Source: Ulota crispa
Taxonomy: Eukaryota > Streptophyta > Bryopsida > Orthotrichales > Orthotrichaceae
Assembly (NCBI GenBank): GCA_963920765.1
Contig: OY987248.1
Location: 18,944,539-19,008,538, forward strand
DNA length: 64,000 nt
Direction: 5' to 3'
The notes beneath the pieces are model-generated. The model had not been told where the DNA came from and did not search any database. It saw only the letters and a program-made list of their open reading frames with translations. Position numbers and translations under genes: made by a program. Below are positions 1 to 12,200 of the stretch, piece by piece. Within the stretch, counting starts at the first letter, position 1. The number at the start of each line of letters is the position of its first letter.

Positions 1-561
1 ATGTTATGGTGTCGCCATGTGAACAATAGTTGTAGCTTTGAAGGCCTTTTCTGGTTTTCAATAATTTCGTAAAAAAGTGAGTACTCATAAGTGCTGAGCA
101 GTTGTACACACTGGAAATCTACTAGATATAATTTCACTCGTGTTCAACAAGATCTTCAATTAATTGTTCATATCTCCTTCAAATCTTGAATTTTTTCCAT
201 ATAAGTTAGTGACAGGTCTTACGTACAGTGGGGTTCTGAATGTATTTGCATGTATATGAAACACGTGCGCATATACAGCATGGAATAATAATATTTTGAT
301 GTTAGTTATGATTGGAAACATGGTTGTTTTTTCTTAAAGTTGGTATCCATTATACCAGGAATTGGGAAACCAACCATCCGAACATTTAATACTCGTTGCT
401 GTGCCATATTTTGTTAATGAAAACAGTAAAAAAAGGTTAATTTGAGAACGTCATCGTGGTATATGTGGACTTGTCACAACCATAATGTTTTGTTTTGAAC
501 TGTATAAAATTCTATTGAAAAGGGCATTCGGAAGTGGCAGTGGGGAGTCAATGAAAAACAT
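1..561. other. AT-rich intergenic DNA, no gene seen
   Basis: No splice-supported or long open frame and no terminal inverted repeat pair recognised. Confidence 0.5.
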
Positions 562-681
562 AATCCCCATATTCGATCAATATGGAGTTGACAGTTGAAT
601 ATGGAGTGTATCTGTACATTGCGTTGATTTAGATGTATTTCATATTTAATTGACAATTCCATATTGATTGAATATGGGGTT
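562..681. repeat. Small palindromic MITE-like hairpin
   Basis: A left arm starting AATCCCCATATTCGATCAAT is mirrored by a right arm ending GATTGAATATGGGGTT. The arms are about 30 bp and the whole element is 120 bp. The target duplication is not clear, so the superfamily is not assigned. Confidence 0.55.
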
Positions 682-862
682 ATAAGCAATATAGAAGCTG
701 TAATTTTTTAAATATTACAAACTCTTTATTGGTGTATAAAAATTCACTTTAGAATATATCACATTGGAATATTATGGAATTGATTAGTCACTAAGTATTG
801 TAGATTTGAAGTTTTGTTGTGTCTGTGGTTGTATTTACGAGTATTTGTCACATTTATATTAA

Positions 863-1971
863 CCTCTAAAGGACCATTGTCCTTACAAGGGACAAATGGG
901 ATTTTGGGCATGTACCTATAGTAAACTATTTTGTGTGATTTTTTGAAACTTTTATTGAAGATGTGGAATTCAAAAACCTACATGAGAATCTATTTTTTAT
1001 TTCAATCTGACATTTTATGAAGAAACTTTGCTAGATTGGGCAGTTCGGGCAACACCTTCCTAGTGTACTGAAGAGTTGACCACAAGTTTGGGCAACTTGC
1101 ATGGGCAGGAATTTTAGTTTCAGTGGGCAGATTTTGTACGGGCTCTATTTTAATCACTCGGCCTGACAGTATGATCCAAGTGGGAGGCGGGGTGGGTGGG
1201 AACTTTGGGTGCCGAGGGGTGGGAACTTTGGGCACACTTTTGGGAACGCTGGGAGTACGCGCATGAGAGCGCTGAGAGCATGGCCACATTTAGAAAATTT
1301 TGCAGCTGCAGACCCCTCCAGCTGAAATAGGGACCTTTGGAATATGGGAATTGTCAGAATCACAGGGAGGGGAGAATGGGCCCGTGACATGGATTCCAAA
1401 ACCCTACATTCCACTTGCCCCATGCGGAAAACTAGTGTTTCATTGTTTTTAGTGAACTATACAAGTTTTTTTTGTTTTTATTTTTTCTAGTGGTAATATA
1501 CTAATATCACTATGTTTTGACCAATGCGATTCGTGTGATTTATTTTTTTGAATTTTACACAATGCTTCTAGTTTCGTGTAGGGTATATGCAAATTTCATT
1601 ACTTTGTGGCATTGTAAGATTTTACAAAGTATGATGGACACCTTCAATTGCATTGAAAATTTGATCTTCTACATGAAAAAAATAAACCTCAACTTTGCAT
1701 AGAGCAAATTTTTTTATCAATGGTCAAAGGCTTTTTAAAATTTTGGGCAGTAAGGAAAAAAACTTATTTTTCCACTTTAGATGTCAATAACTTCCTCCTT
1801 TACATCCAAAAGGACTTGAAAAATTTCCCACAAGTACCTCTAGTAGTTTAGTGCAAGATCCTAGAGTTGGATTTTCAAGAAAATACAATTTTTATGCCTT
1901 TCTCCTCATTCCCTCAAAAGTGGCAGTTTTCAATAATTTTCACAAAAAAAAAAGGCTTGGTCCTTTAGGGG
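863..1971. mobile_element. TTAA-1: TTAA-flanked inverted-repeat element
   Basis: Flanked by TTAA at 859-862 and 1972-1975. It starts CCTCTAAAGGACCATTGTCC and ends TTGGTCCTTTAGGGG. The outer parts match TTAA-2 and TTAA-3 (for example the segment after the left end reading ACAAATGGGATTTTG). The middle, about 1033-1435, is much more GC-rich than the rest and is absent from the other copies, so it is probably an insertion or captured DNA. No transposase frame is present. Confidence 0.75.
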
Positions 1972-2330
1972 TTAATACTAGTATATAGGCACATGCTTTG
2001 CGCGAGGTGGAGATGTATGGGTAATACAACATTCAACTTTATATAGAATCAATATCTCACAAGCCAATTGGTCTAGAGTCATAGCTTGATGTACTTTGAA
2101 AATTTTAATATCTCACAATTGGTCTAGAATCTAAATTTGATGCACCATTATTTTGTTTCCTTGCTGAAACCGAATGTAGTAATCACCTTCATCACAATGC
2201 TATTCTTTAATACTTTGCTAACAGGTGCTGGGTATTTTGTTGGTTTTCTAAGGTAGGAGGCTTGAATTAGGAGCGGACACTTTGAATGGACCATGTATGG
2301 GTTACAAAAACACTACATAGAGGTTCTTAA

Positions 2331-2591
2331 CCCCTGAAGGACCATGGGGATGATCTTCGTCCCACTAGAAGAAACCCATGTTTTTAATAACGGATTTTTT
2401 TGAACATCCACTTGTTTTTATGTTATAACTAATGTTAAAACTAGCATCTTTATGTTATATTTAATGTCATTTTTAACATGAAAACAAGTGAACATCCAAA
2501 ACATCCGTTATAAAAAACACGGGTTTCTTCTAGTGTCCCTGCTGCATATACGGGGGTCGTGTATTCACGATGAAACCCTAGCTTTTAAGGG
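2331..2591. mobile_element. TTAA-6: short TTAA-flanked element
   Basis: TTAA at 2327-2330 and 2592-2595. Ends are CCCCTGAAGGACCATGG and TAGCTTTTAAGGG. Only 261 bp, of which 173 bp is a nested CACTA-type MITE. Confidence 0.65.
2363..2535. mobile_element. CACTA-type MITE nested in TTAA-6
   Basis: Begins CACTAGAAGAAACCC and ends GGGTTTCTTCTAGTG, with an exact 3-bp duplication TCC at 2360-2362 and 2536-2538. Almost the whole element is an inverted repeat (arms with AACGGAT and ATCCGTT). CACTA ends and a 3-bp duplication define the En/Spm superfamily. It is non-autonomous. Confidence 0.8.
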
Positions 2592-2948
2592 TTAAATGGG
2601 TCAGATTTTCTATGTTCATAAATTGTACTTGTGTATGCACTATTTTAGGAACTTAAGAGAGTGACATGAGCCACTATTGAGTGTACTTATTAGTCATAAT
2701 TGAGTTCAGATTTGTCTTTTACAAAATAGATATATGTAATACTAAAATAAATGAAAACTTGTTTTCAATCATGATTTGAGTATTAGGATATGGAATGGGT
2801 GCTTGCACGCTTTAAGGGCCTTATTGGAGCATTCTTGGCTTTGTAGTGGCTGCTTTTAGGACTCATGTGTTCCATTTTCAAGCCGCCTTTGCAGGCTTGA
2901 TTTACTCAAAATACGTCAATTTGGGCCCTGCCCCTGTCAGAGCTTTAA

Positions 2949-4197
2949 CCCCTAAAATTCTTTTGTGTTTAGAGGCCCAAAACCGCTTCAAAATACTAGT
3001 CCCCAAAGCAAGGTCGAAACCTTCATTGAAACTTACTTCTTAACAAACTCACCTCTAGGATCCTTTGGTTGACTTGCACAAGTACATTGTCCTAAAATTT
3101 CAGAACGAATATCCCCACCAATTGCAAGATCAATGTGTCTAAACTTCAAAAAGTAGGCTTTTCTAGTCCTTCCAAAAGGTGAAGTTTTGTTTTTCAAACT
3201 TTCTAGAGAAAAACACATATGTTGTATTTCTTGTGCAATTTTGGCAATATGTTGGAAAATGGATTGAAAGCCATTAGGAAAAATATGGGACCCCAATAAG
3301 GCCTTGAGTTTGGGGGGGGTCCTTAGCCATGGAAACCTAGTTCCCAGTAAAATCATGCACAGGTTGACGTGGCACTATTGATGCCCCGTCAACTTTTTTT
3401 GATTTTTAAAAAAATTTGTTTAAAAATCAAAAATCAAAAAAATCAAAAAAGTTTCTTATTTTTTTCTAGGACTTTTTTTGATTTTTTGGGATTTTTTTAA
3501 TTAATTTTTTTTGGCCATCTGCAAGGGCTCGTTCCCCACATTGGGAACCAAAAAAATGGAGGGCTAGAATTGTTTATAAAGGCCTTATTGACGCCCCTTA
3601 TTTTTCCTAATGATATACAAAAAAATTTAACCAAAAGAAAATGGAATCATTTTTACAAAAATTGTAAAGTCAAGGGTATTGATGAATGAAAGATATAACT
3701 AATATACTAATAAGTTTTGGAAGAATTTGAAAATTGTTAATCCCAATAGTGAGAATGCTCTAACAGACAATTAATAACTTTAATTTTCATTTTCCTTTGA
3801 AATTTTTCAAAATTGAGAGTAAAAGATGGCTTTATATGTTTTTTCTACCCTCTTCCTACCTTCATTGCGCGCAAAATAAAACTCCTTTTAACTCTTACCT
3901 CATTATTTGGAATTGAGTGATTCAATTTTTTTAGTAATAATCAATCTGTATAATTCTATAAATTAAAAATTAAAAATTTAGAATATATTTTATGTTGCCC
4001 GATTTGACATTGAAATTGAAAAAACCTTATAATTTTTGCATTACTTATCAGAATGACATGAAATAAAGCTTCACATGTAAATTATGATGAGTAGCACTTA
4101 TCCAAAAAATTTCATGAAAAATTTCCAAATTATGAAGTCAATAGAGCCTACCTGAGTTCTCATAAAGCCCAAAGTGGGCTCCTTGGTCCTTTAGGGG
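2949..4197. mobile_element. TTAA-7, inserted in the Mutator-like arm
   Basis: TTAA at 2945-2948 and 4198-4201. Ends CCCCTAAAATTC and TTGGTCCTTTAGGGG. It is homologous, in opposite orientation, to TTAA-8 (54246-55136). It is longer than TTAA-8 because it carries a 335-bp element at 3275-3609. The intact right arm of the host element shows the pre-insertion site. Confidence 0.85.
3275..3609. mobile_element. TAGGAAAAATA-ended MITE nested in TTAA-7
   Basis: Starts TAGGAAAAATATGGGACCCC and ends TTATTTTTCCTA. It is absent from the matching position of TTAA-8, which shows the empty site and implies a 2-bp AT duplication. A second copy, inverted, is at 53469-53781. T- and A-runs fill the middle. The superfamily is not assigned. 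Confidence 0.7.
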
Positions 4198-5669
4198 TTA
4201 AAAAACAGTGCTCTATGGCTGCCCCTGCCCAGGCCCTAGAGCACCCTAGAATGAAACTATCGTCTACCTTCATGGGCTCAGTTAATGTCATCCATGCGCG
4301 GGATTAATATCGCAAAACTTTTCAAGTTACTTGATATTGGTGTTGAGTTATATTGTATTGCAAACTTACAGTGATTATAGCTGCTAAAAAAAGCAATGAA
4401 AACATTACTTTGCACAAGTGAAAATGTTTTGTGCTAATTATTGCTTTTTTGGTATCCCAAAATTGGTGTGGCCAATTGTTCTATAGTGTTTTTTGAAAAA
4501 ACATAAAATAGTTAGCCAACTTTTGTACACAAGTTTGGAAATAGGAGCCCGGATTTCAGGGTTCCACTTGATGTCGCCTCATCCTACTAGTGCAATATTC
4601 CAATTTCCCACAAATGTATCATGAGACTTAACTTTGATGAAAGCTTGAAAGCATCCAACTTTACATTTGTAAAAAAAAGTAGCTATACTTGCTACTCAAC
4701 TATTTTCTGGTTAGAAAAAATGCTAAGGCCACTTCATCCAAAATATTTTCAATGCTTTGCACCTACATTCAAATGCAATAAGAATCTTCACAAAAAACAT
4801 TCTTTGTATAGTGATCTTAAAGGAAGTGTAAGTTCCAAATTACTAGGGATTTGATTTGCAAACTATAGATTAGGTCACAATCTTTGTCATTTTTTGTATA
4901 TTCAACCATGGTTTTCTTTTAGTGTCAAGACCTTTATGTTTTTTGCAAATCAAATCCCTAGTAATTTGGAACTTACACTTCCTTTAAGATCACTATACAA
5001 AGAATGTTTTTTGTGAAGATTCTTATTGCATTTGAATGTAGGTGCAAAGCATTGAAAATATTTTGGATGAAGTGGCCTTAGCATTTTTTCTAACCAGAAA
5101 ATAGTTGAGTAGCAAGTATAGCTACTTTTTTTTACAAATGTAAAGTTGGATGCTTTCAAGCTTTCATCAAAGTTAAGTCTCATGATACTTTTGTGGGAAA
5201 TTGGAATATTGCACTAGTAGGATGAGGCGACATCAAGTGGAACCCTGAAATCCGGGCTCCTATTTCCAAACTTGTGTACAAAAGTTGGCTAACTATTTTA
5301 TGTTTTTTCAAAAAACACTATAGAACAATTGGCCACACCAATTTTGGGATACCAAAAAAGCAATAATTAGCACAAAACATTTTCACTTGTGCAAAGTAAT
5401 GTTTTCATTGCTTTTTTTAGCAGCTATAATCACTGTAAGTTTGCAATACAATATAACTCAACACCAATATCAAGTAACTTGAAAAGTTTTGCAATATTAA
5501 TCCCGCGCATGGATGACATTAACTGAGCCCATGAAGGTAGACAATGGTTTCATTCTAGGGCGCTCTGGGACCTAGGCAGGGGCTGCTATAGAGCACTGTT
5601 ATTTAAAGCTCTAATAGGGGCGGGGCCCAAATCGACGTATGTGCAATAAACCAAGCCGCCTTTGCATCA

Positions 5670-8600
5670 TGAATGCTACCACCTATGATCAAGAGTAGCT
5701 ACCTATGCACCTTTTGCTTTGATAAATTGTAGTTAATTCATACTAGCTTAAAAAAATTCAAATTAAATGGCCCCACAACTGTCGCTTCTTTGGCTTTCTA
5801 CCAAAAATATTTCCATTTTACCAAGTTGCCCTAACTTTTCTACAAAGCACACTTTTGCTTAGATGGTCCATTTACAAGCCTCCTACCTTATCACATGGTT
5901 GGAAGGTGTTTGGCGTTCTATATCTAAAGCATCCTTTATTGCTTCAACTTCCACCTAAAGAGTTCTAGAAGGATTTGGAAAAGGGTGCAGAGTCAAAATC
6001 CTCCCATTTAGTAGTATAGAAAAAAACTAAAATTTGAAATGAAAATGATACCCAAGTGAGAGTATCTCATTTAAAAAATTTGTGCCAATATTAAAAAGAT
6101 CCAAAAATTCAATAAAGACAATTTCTGAACCAAAAGTCAACTTGTAAAATCTTGAAAATATTTCTACTTCCATGATTCTACTGAAGTGATTATTTAACAA
6201 CGTTGCATTCTTGTCATGTGTTGGACAATTACTTGGCCAAGGTTTTTCCAAAACTAATAATCTCAATAAAGGATGTTTTTTATTATGAAGAACTATGGTC
6301 AGAATTTATCCACCAATTCAATATAGGTTGATTTTTTTTATGAATTAATGAACCATACAAATAAAATGCAGCCACTAGTTTTTCTTTACCAATTATGAAG
6401 ATTCCTGGTGATTTAGACCTTGTTGCTTTGAAATTCCTTGAAATTTCTTTATGGTTGTGCAATCATTATATGTGATTGAATTGTATGAATACTTTTTATT
6501 TGTGGTTTTAATTATGCGTTTCTTCATCATTTCGTGCATGCACTTCATACTGATTGTTACAATTCAAATCTAATAATTAATTAAACAGATTTTCTACTAC
6601 TTTCTACGTAGTTCACGTTTGTGTCTTTTCATATTTATATCATCTTTTAACAAATTTAAGATTTGATTTTGATTATGAGGCAAGTCTCTACTTTGATATT
6701 GATGTAAACACAACATTCTCAATGCAAAGTATAAACTAAAGAGGCAGTGATCTAATATTAAGCCACATATGATGAAAGGAAATCAGTTTAAGAGAATCCA
6801 GAATCTTTGATACACTTTTTTCATTGGATTTGCTTTAATATATTTCTACATTGTAATGAAGAATTTGCTTTGCTATTGATAAATCTAACAAATCAATTAG
6901 TGGACCATAACCTTCTTGAACCTTTAGTTAGAAACCAATTTGAGAGATAATCAATTTCACACAAACTCTTAAATTTGAAGGTGGGTAATAATCATGTTTT
7001 AAATCCCTTTGATTCCTAAAAATTGAAGGACCTTTAAAATTGAACAACAAATTTGTTGAAGTTTTTATCTCAAAAGTCTATTATCACAATAATTTGGAAT
7101 TTTCAATATTTTTCGTGAACATTATCATTTTTTGTATTGGAATTTTGATACTTGTTCAATGTTTGGAATCACAACACGGCTTTAAGAAGACTGAAATAAA
7201 GCCTCAAGAAATATAAAATAACATTAAGAATGTTGGAAATAATTAACGACTTTTGGGTTTGCTTTAGCTTTGCATACTAGCAACTGAATGCAATTTGTCC
7301 AACTCTAAAGCATAACTTCACTCTACTTAAAACTACCATAAAAATTTCCAAATTTAGCTATTATATTATGTTTTCAAACGTTTGGATTGTAACACAGAAG
7401 ATTAAAATCAACAGTATGAAATTGAGCAACAACATAAAAATTAATATACCACGAGGAATTGCTTTGACGAACTCCATATTTTTCCAAATAAATAATGAAA
7501 AGTTCCATAATCACAATTTTTTTTTTGTAAACAAACAAATTGCAAAAAAACTGATAGCACAAACTACATAAGTTATAAAGGAAAAATTCCAAGGATGGGC
7601 AATAGTAATAGTGACAATAGTAATAATAAACTCAAATAAAGCTCATTTGAAGACTTCGAACAAAGAAATTGTTTAGAGATAAAACAAAAATGAAAATCAA
7701 ATGTACACCACCACTTGAATACAAATTTTTGTGGATTTTATTTAGGCACAGAATGAGTCCAAAATGTTGTGGGTTTTCACTTATGGTCCCAGTTGAACCC
7801 AAAATATTGTGGTTTTTTTGTTGGAAAACCCTAGTTAAGTCCAATAACTTGTGAATCTTTTTGTTGGAAGGTCCAATTAGGTATTTAATTGGACCTTGTA
7901 TGAGCTCTTTTCAATATTAGATACAAAAACTAGTATATATTTGGATTGCAAAAGTTGGTTACCATATTCATTAAGGATCACTTGTGGATGGACAACGTTG
8001 TTTTGCTAGCGTAAAATGGTGAGCCCATGAGCTGGGAGCCAAGATTTTTAGAGTGGGAACCAATTTTAAGATCAAAAGCAGTGATTTTTCTTAAAAATAA
8101 CAAGTTTTTAAGGGATGAAGATTTACATTGCACAATTATAGGGTCCCATGTACTATACACATTTGTAGGTGAAGTTTAATATTCTGATAAAAAAAATTAG
8201 GCTCACGGTTCACGGATTCTTCCTCACAGTTTAGCATTCCCCATGCTTCATACCTTTAAGTAGTAGAGTTATGTAAAGTGTGTAGAAGTACATTCATATC
8301 AGTGTAATGTAAGTTTTTGTTTTTGCTATACGTACATGTATGGACTTTTTCTTATTTGCAGGCATGTGGCTTATGGGATTCTATATCTTGGAGATGTAAA
8401 ATTGGTTTCACGTGTTGAATTACTTCTAACGCATTGCCTTTGATTTTTTTTATGCTTAGCTGTCCAAGCCATTGCGGCCATCAAAGATCATTTGATTCAG
8501 TTTTGTTGATTTTGATTATTAAATGAAATTCTACTCAATTTAACTTCTAATTCACGTTCTGATTCTCTTCATTTTCCATGATTAAAAACTAATTGCGATT

Positions 8601-8976
8601 CTAAATTAGTAAAAGTAGGTAAAAACTTCATATATGATTACATTTTAAGTTTAGGCATAACACTTATTGCAGTTAAGTCACTAAACATTACTTATAGAAT
8701 CAATACTTGACATGATAGTTTAAGATTTTTTATTATGTTTCTCAATCGATTCAAATATTGTTTCACTACTTCAACCTTTTAAATTTTACAATAGTTTTAG
8801 TCTTAAAATATATTTTTGTAAAAAAGCTAATACAAAAGAAACACAAGGCTTTAAAAAAAAATGTTAAATTTTTATAATAATAATAAAAACTTAAAAACTG
8901 AAAATTGAAAATTTCATTATATAATCAAGCACTTAAAATAGTATGTTGAAACTTCCAAATTAACTTTGACTCTTGC
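5670..8976. other. AT-rich intergenic DNA, no gene seen
   Basis: Only short open frames without splice support. A small palindrome of about 30 bp lies near 7868-7897 (GGTCCAATTAGG mirrored by AATTGGACC). Nothing else recognised. Confidence 0.5.
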
Positions 8977-8980
8977 TTAA

Positions 8981-9909
8981 CCCCTAAAGGCCCAAGCCCT
9001 TTTTTCTGTGAAAGTCACTCAAAACTACCACTTTTGGGGGAATGAGTAGAAAGGTAGGAAAACATGTTTTTTTGGGAAATTCAATTGTAGGATCTTGCCT
9101 TAGACTATGGCGGGTACTTGTGGAAAAAAATCAGCTCATTCTAAATGTAAATGAGAGATATTCACATTTGAAGTTAGAAAAAAAGTTTTTTCCCGGCTGC
9201 CCAAAAAATTCAGAAGCCTTCAACCTCTCCTATATCAAAAAATTTGCTTTACGCAAAGTTGAAGTTTATTTTTCCCATGTAGAAGACCAAGTTAGGTAAG
9301 TGTGGGAGAATTTTCAAATGAATTGGAGGTGTGATACATACTTTGTAAAATCTTGCAATGCCGGAAGGCCATGAAATTTGCATATAAACTAGGCAAACTT
9401 GGAGGATTTATGTAAAATTGAGAAATCTGAATTACTTTGATCCAAATGGCGAAAACCAAGGAATCTTAGTCTACTACAACTTGGAAAAAAAAAAACTTAA
9501 AAAGAACTCAAGGACCAAATTTTACAAGGGGCAAAAGGAATGGAGGTTTGGGAATTCCATACCTACCCAAAAACCAAAACTTCTCACTCATAAATTAGAA
9601 TTGAATGATTAAAAGCTTCCCACATTTGTAAAAATCTAAAGAATAAATTTCAGATTTTTAATTTTGAAAAATGAAAAATTTTAAGAAGTTTTTTGGGCTA
9701 CCTGGATTGCCTTCGCTCCCCAATTGTTTAAAAATTCATGCATAACTTCTTCAAAAAATGTCAAATTGAAGAAAAAATTAGATGTGCACATACATCTTTG
9801 AATTCCCCACAATCCTCAAAAGTTTCAAAATAATTATAAAAACTGGTTTAGTCACAAGAACATGCCCAAGGTCCATTTGTCCCCGAGGGGACACTTGGGC
9901 CTTTAGGGG
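8981..9909. mobile_element. TTAA-2: TTAA-flanked inverted-repeat element
   Basis: TTAA at 8977-8980 and 9910-9913. Ends CCCCTAAAGGCCCAAG and CTTGGGCCTTTAGGGG. The right part reads, in reverse, like the left part of TTAA-1 and TTAA-3. No transposase frame. Confidence 0.85.
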
Positions 9910-9913
9910 TTAA

Positions 9914-11267
9914 TTTCTATAGAATTCCAATCTCATTTTCAATTCTTTACATCTAGAACAAACAACTATACTATGATGGACTATATCATTGTTGCAAATT
10001 TTTACAAGTATAGAATGTTTTGTAGGATGGAGCTGCAGTTGTTTATAGCATCTTGACATAAAATTACATCTAAATTTGTTTCAAGAACTCAAGTACAATT
10101 GGAGTGCAAGACAATACAATGGGGACAGGTTTTTAGTGGTTAGCAAATTGCAAATGATTGTGTAAATTTGGGAGGCGTAATGAATTTGTTGCAATTTTTT
10201 GAGGTAGAAGCTGTAAAAGGCTCAAAGAGCAATAAAAATAACAATCTACAATGGTTATCTAAACTGTCTCAATGTTTGCTTAGATGCCAAGTTTTTTTCA
10301 ATATTTTCACTATATATAAGTGGCATTTTATCCTTGGAATTTTTGTGTGTGATCCTCGTGCAATCATGATCAAGCATATCAAATTGGCACCATATTTAGT
10401 AAGCATTTGGAATGACAAGGGGAATGCATTCATGAAATTCCCACAGAATGTTGTGCTAACTACACTAAATAGTGCATTTTGGTTTACCCACACTAATTTC
10501 TTGACATTCTACACTATATCAATATATGTGTATTAGTACTACAGTAATTCTCATCAATAATAGAGTCCTAGACATAAAGGAGTAGTCCTAGCTAAAACCC
10601 CTCCTATACACTCAATTTTTCATCAAATCTAAAAGTGATTACATATTTCTAAAGCTTGTTAAGGGGGTTAAAATGTATTAGAATTTGAAGAGTAGATTAT
10701 TCCTAATCCATGCTTTTTATTCATGTCAAATGTAATTTTGTACAAATGAGTATGCCATATTTATCAACTTTTATCAACATGATTGACATCTTTGTGGTTT
10801 TTAACCACCTTTTAGAACTTGAAATTGTCTCATAAATAGCAAGCATGTTGTACATTGAGAATAGATTGAGAACATATTGGTGATAAATGGTTGACAAACT
10901 TGTAGTGATTTTAAATGCATTTGAACCATGACTTGATGTTTTTTTCAAATGTTCTTTTTCTAACACTTCCTCTCATTAGATTTATGTCAAATTTTAATAC
11001 GATTTGCCCTTTTTTCTAAGCTTTTCAAATATGTCATTAGTTTTAGATTTGATTAATTATTGATTGCATGAGAGAATTTTTTAAAAAGGAGTGCCACTTT
11101 ATGTCTAGGACTCTAACTTTAATAAAAAAAATTAAAATGCTTAACAATAACAACAACAAAGTTGCAAAAAACAAACTAGCAATGTCCAAGTTGTAAACTT
11201 TGTAAATTTCTAATGTCTAGATAGTTGCGTGCGCCTCTAAGTGACTAAGTGATGAGTCATGACCTTA
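9914..11267. other. AT-rich intergenic DNA, dispersed repeat piece
   Basis: The stretch around 10455-10560 resembles 55410-55512 (both contain CACACTAATT followed by ACATT and ACACTATA), so it is part of a dispersed repeat. The 122-codon open frame at 10168-10536 has no recognisable motif and is not called. Confidence 0.4.
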
Positions 11268-11700
11268 GAGCATCTTCAATGCACCTGACAAGCATGCCAA
11301 TATATCATGTCTAGACTTTTAACAGACAATAAATTTTAATATGATTTTTGTACAATTTGAAGGGCATTGAAAACACTATTGTGAAAATGTATTAAAATTT
11401 GGGTTTGGACATTGAGTAATTCAAATACAACCGAACACATGTTAGTTAACTTCCAAAAAATCTAGAGGCCTTTTCATATCAAGCCTAAAAAAAGAAAATT
11501 CAGGCAAGATGACCATATTGGAATGTCATTGTACTGTTCTTTTGGCCGATTTTTTTTTTGAGCTTGATTTGGAGAAGCCTCACAACAATGTTTTCAATGC
11601 CCTTCAAATCATACAAAAATTATGTTAAAATTTATTATCTATTAAAAGTTTAGACATGATATATTGACATGCTTGCTAGGTGCATTTTAAATATTGATAC
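11268..11700. repeat. Foldback MITE, decayed
   Basis: The left part (GAGCATCTTCAATGCACC, then GCATGCCAATATATCATGTC) is mirrored near 11590-11695 (TTCAATGCCCTTCAAAT, then GACATGATATATTGACATGC). The GAGCATC start resembles the Tourist-like elements at 45408 and 45868. The ends are degraded and no target duplication can be read. Confidence 0.5.
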
Positions 11701-12200
11701 TTTTTAAAATAATGTCACAAACATGAATAGGTTAACCAGTGCTAGAAACATAGAAACTACTAGAAGGTTCTAGAGTGTGTTAGCAAACTCTAGAAAGTTC
11801 TAGAAGGTTAGAAGTTCCTAGAAGGTTCTAGAAGGTTGGAAACTTCTCAAAAAACTTCCTATCTAGTAGAAGCAGCTCAAACTTCGTCCAAATCGGAGGA
11901 AGTTTCTCAATCAATTTTCAAGCTTGAAGAAACTTCTCAAATAACTTCCAAAACTTGACGGATAAACTTTGATTGTCAAGTATATATTAGAGTAAAAACT
12001 AAGAAGTTCCTTAGTTTCAGCAACTCTTCTTGCCGCCTTAGTCTTTGGCCTTCAAGCTTTAACTTCATGTCTTAGTCTTGTCTTGTACTGCTACTACTTA
12101 GAATACATCTACAATCCTCAGTTCGAATACTTCCTCGTATTTTTGCATTGTTTCCTTGCTTCTTCTATCTTGTTCTTACTCTGAGTCTGTCCCCGATAAT
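11700..12200 (+). repeat. LTR-like promoter segment with heat-shock elements
   Basis: A heat-shock-element array (11760-11853) is followed by a TATA-like TATATATTA at 11981-11989 and then pyrimidine-rich DNA. This order resembles the promoter part of some plant Ty1/copia LTRs. I could not define TG/CA borders, a primer-binding site or a target duplication, so solo LTR is an inference. Confidence 0.35.
11760..11853. promoter_or_regulatory. Dense heat-shock-element-like array
   Basis: Repeated GAA and TTC blocks in 5-bp phase: AGAAGGTTCTAGAAGG occurs repeatedly, fitting the heat-shock-factor consensus nGAAnnTTCnnGAAn. At least three overlapping trimers are visible at 11798-11850. Binding is not shown. 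Confidence 0.6.

Larger units (their letters stand above)
2894..5657. mobile_element. Mutator-like long-inverted-repeat element (with TTAA-7 inside)
   Basis: A 9-bp duplication GCCTTTGCA at 2885-2893 and 5658-5666 flanks ends GGCTTGATTTA and TAAACCAAGCC. The arms are nearly identical over about 0.7 kb and are separated by an 80-bp spacer near 4862-4943; the left arm is interrupted by TTAA-7. The duplicated 77-codon open frames at 4621-4854 (+) and 4950-5183 (-) are simply the two arms and are not genes. A 9-bp duplication with long terminal repeats is the signature of Mutator-like elements. No transposase is present. A transcript through it would fold into a long hairpin. Confidence 0.85.

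Noticed and set aside
3400..3520. Runs of T and A that look like a low-complexity array or CRISPR-like spacing
   Set aside because: They are the paired T- and A-rich arms within a MITE; there are no equal spacers.
4621..5183. Two identical 77-codon frames facing each other
   Set aside because: They are the two arms of the Mutator-like inverted repeat, with no sign of selection on a protein.
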